Shown: positions 31,895-32,657 of the stretch, in pieces | How positions within the stretch are numbered: the first letter of the stretch is position 1 | How the letters are laid out: the number at the start of each line of letters is the position of its first letter | Assembly (NCBI GenBank): GCA_016929395.1 | Contig: JAFGIX010000043.1 | Span: 1 to 32,657 of the forward strand | DNA from: Candidatus Zymogenus saltonus | Lineage (GTDB): Bacteria > Desulfobacterota > Zymogenia > Zymogenales > Zymogenaceae | DNA length: 32,657 nucleotides | Direction of reading: 5' to 3' | Program-made: the position numbers and the translations under genes | The notes under the pieces: generated by a model | Databases searched by the model: none | What the model was told of the DNA's origin: nothing | What the model saw: only the letters and a program-made list of their open reading frames with translations

Positions 31895-32226
31895 GTGGTG
31901 GATACAGAGATCAAGAAGATTCGAGGGGAAAAGGGATAGAGCCGGGAAAAGCTTGCTCCAGAAGCGGGATTATCTCAAAGGATTATTTCAAATATATCAA
32001 TTAAATCGCAACCAAATCGCAATAGAATCGAAAAGGATTCCCATGACTATAGCAAAAGGAGACTCGAAAAGATCGCAGAAGCCCACGGAGTCCCTGCAAG
32101 CGCCTTTATCAAGGACGAAAAACCAAAGAAAAATATCTCGAATCCGAATACGACAATTTTCTTAAGGAGCTTTACATCGACGATAGCCTAAAAAGAATAC
32201 TAAGCTCCCATATGGCTTGTCTTTGA
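31895..32226 (+). pseudogene. Broken XRE-family helix-turn-helix regulator
   Basis: From about 31898 one frame reads VDTEIKKIRGEKG, then a TAG stop at 31937-31939, then in the same frame SREKLAPEAGLSQRIISNI and, after a stretch, RRLEKIAEAHGVPASAFIKDE, a clear XRE helix-turn-helix protein. After KDEKP the best sense moves to another frame (TKEKYLESEYDNFLKELY, DDSLKRILSSHMACL, stop at 32224-32226). One stop codon plus one frameshift therefore break the gene. It is probably the remnant of a mobile-element or phage-type regulator. Confidence 0.65.
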
Positions 32227-32242
32227 GTTTTCAGCTTAAGGG

Positions 32243-32270
32243 AATGGGTTGACATGTCTATCAACCCATT
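32243..32270. terminator. Perfect 10-bp-stem hairpin between the XRE remnant and the tRNA remnant
   Basis: AATGGGTTGA (32243-32252) pairs exactly with TCAACCCATT (32261-32270) around an 8-base loop. No long T-run follows on either side. It may be a bidirectional terminator or an element-boundary palindrome. Confidence 0.5.
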
Positions 32271-32287
32271 GAAGTCATCGAAATTTT

Positions 32288-32365
32288 TGGCGCGCCTGGC
32301 AGGACTCGAATTTACGACCAACAAATTCGTAGTCCCTTGTACTAGGTATGGTAGAGCTGGGTAAT
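32288..32365 (-). pseudogene. Degenerate tRNA-Arg-like remnant
   Basis: On the minus strand the last part reads GTTGGTCGTAAATTCGAGTCC, close to the T arm of bacterial tRNA-Arg, then TGCCAGGCGCGCCA as the acceptor end with CCA. Ahead of it GGGACTACGAATTTGT occupies the anticodon-arm position (loop CTACGAA, anticodon ACG if read literally). The 5' half (AGCTC...ATA...ACAAGGGACT) is only loosely recognisable. The T stem and anticodon stem do not pair properly, so it is not a working tRNA. Such remnants mark element integration sites. Confidence 0.55.
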
Positions 32366-32571
32366 TATTAGGTTTTTTGAGTGATATCAAATAGTTAAGC
32401 AAATTTTGACTATCCCAGAATATACCGATAAATCCCCAAAAATAATTACTTTTTCCAAAAATAGTGGAATATTTTATGGAATAAAAGCGACTCCAAATTC
32501 TAAGCGAGTGTCTGAAGAGCCAAAGTAAGATCCAACCGTCAAACCAAGCGTCAGACCATGATTATCAGTCC
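32366..32571. other. AT-rich spacer without recognised features
   Basis: No frame, RNA or repeat was recognised between the tRNA-like remnant and the insertion sequence end. Base composition is lower in GC than the metabolic operons and resembles the accessory DNA around it. Confidence 0.4.
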
Positions 32572-32657
32572 TGTAATGGACCCCAAAAAGTAGACAAGGG
32601 GGATAGTTGGATGTAAGATGGTACTGTTCTCCAAATTAGAAAGGAGAGGCAATGCCA
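32572..32657 (+). mobile_element. Probable left end of an IS3-family insertion sequence
   Basis: TGTAATGGACCCCAAAAAGT (from 32572), followed by AGACA, has the form of the terminal repeat of IS3-family elements, which often begin TGT..TG.CCCC.AAAAGT..GACA. About 80 bp later a strong ribosome site (AAAGGAGAG) precedes ATG at 32652, probably the first transposase frame (orfA), cut off by the window end. The other terminus is outside the window. Confidence 0.6.

Noticed and set aside
31860-32165. Intact 101-residue protein in the frame starting near 31860
   Set aside because: The XRE helix-turn-helix sense lies in a neighbouring frame; this frame gives a basic, low-information sequence.

Overview
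The window reads like a chromosome piece from an anaerobic bacterium, most likely a Desulfobacterota (former deltaproteobacterial) lineage. The reasons are two oxygen-sensitive glycyl radical enzymes with an activase, several iron-sulfur proteins, a fatty-acid-type acyl-CoA cluster, three TetR regulators and a fairly GC-rich backbone. The taxonomic placement is inference; no rRNA is present.

Layout. (1) 1-1068: an AT-rich patch with a secreted TPR protein. (2) 1069-13105: a TetR gene divergent from a seven-gene operon: glycyl radical enzyme 1, iron alcohol dehydrogenase, FGGY sugar kinase, DeoC-type aldolase, GPH-family sugar symporter, glycyl radical enzyme 2, and a radical-SAM activase. A strong sigma70-type promoter and a perfect 17-bp palindrome lie in the divergent region. 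The set suggests import of a sugar or polyol, radical dehydration, phosphorylation, aldol cleavage to acetaldehyde plus a triose phosphate, and reduction of acetaldehyde to ethanol. Both radical enzymes carry Cys-Val-Asp where characterised eliminating members have Cys-Val-Glu, so the substrate is probably not one of the known ones. (3) 13181-17260: a strong promoter, a structured leader with a terminator-like hairpin, tRNA-His(GTG), a long histidyl-tRNA synthetase, a short-form HisG and an EF-1alpha-like GTPase, all in one direction. This is an unusual histidine-centred module. (4) 17790-24273: an epoxyqueuosine-reductase-like Fe-S protein, a second TetR with its own operator-like palindrome, a small membrane protein, a phosphoesterase, two unfamiliar proteins (one a possible kinase fold with a pentapeptide-repeat tail), an M24 peptidase-family protein and an ATC-hydrolase-like protein. 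(5) 24274-24896: a gene-free stretch with G-runs, a long triplet-repeat array and 8-bp repeats bracketed by an inverted repeat. (6) 24897-31574: TetR, SCP2 lipid-binding protein, two DUF2148 Fe-S proteins, acyl-CoA ligase, acyl-CoA dehydrogenase and SCP2-type thiolase, a likely acyl-CoA catabolic operon. (7) 31575-32657: decaying accessory DNA with hairpins, a broken XRE regulator, a degenerate tRNA-Arg-like remnant, and at the edge the probable left end of an IS3-family insertion sequence.

The two strongest candidates for undescribed biology are the paired CVD-type glycyl radical enzymes with their aldolase/kinase pathway, and the tRNA-His/HisRS/HisG/EF-1alpha-like module.
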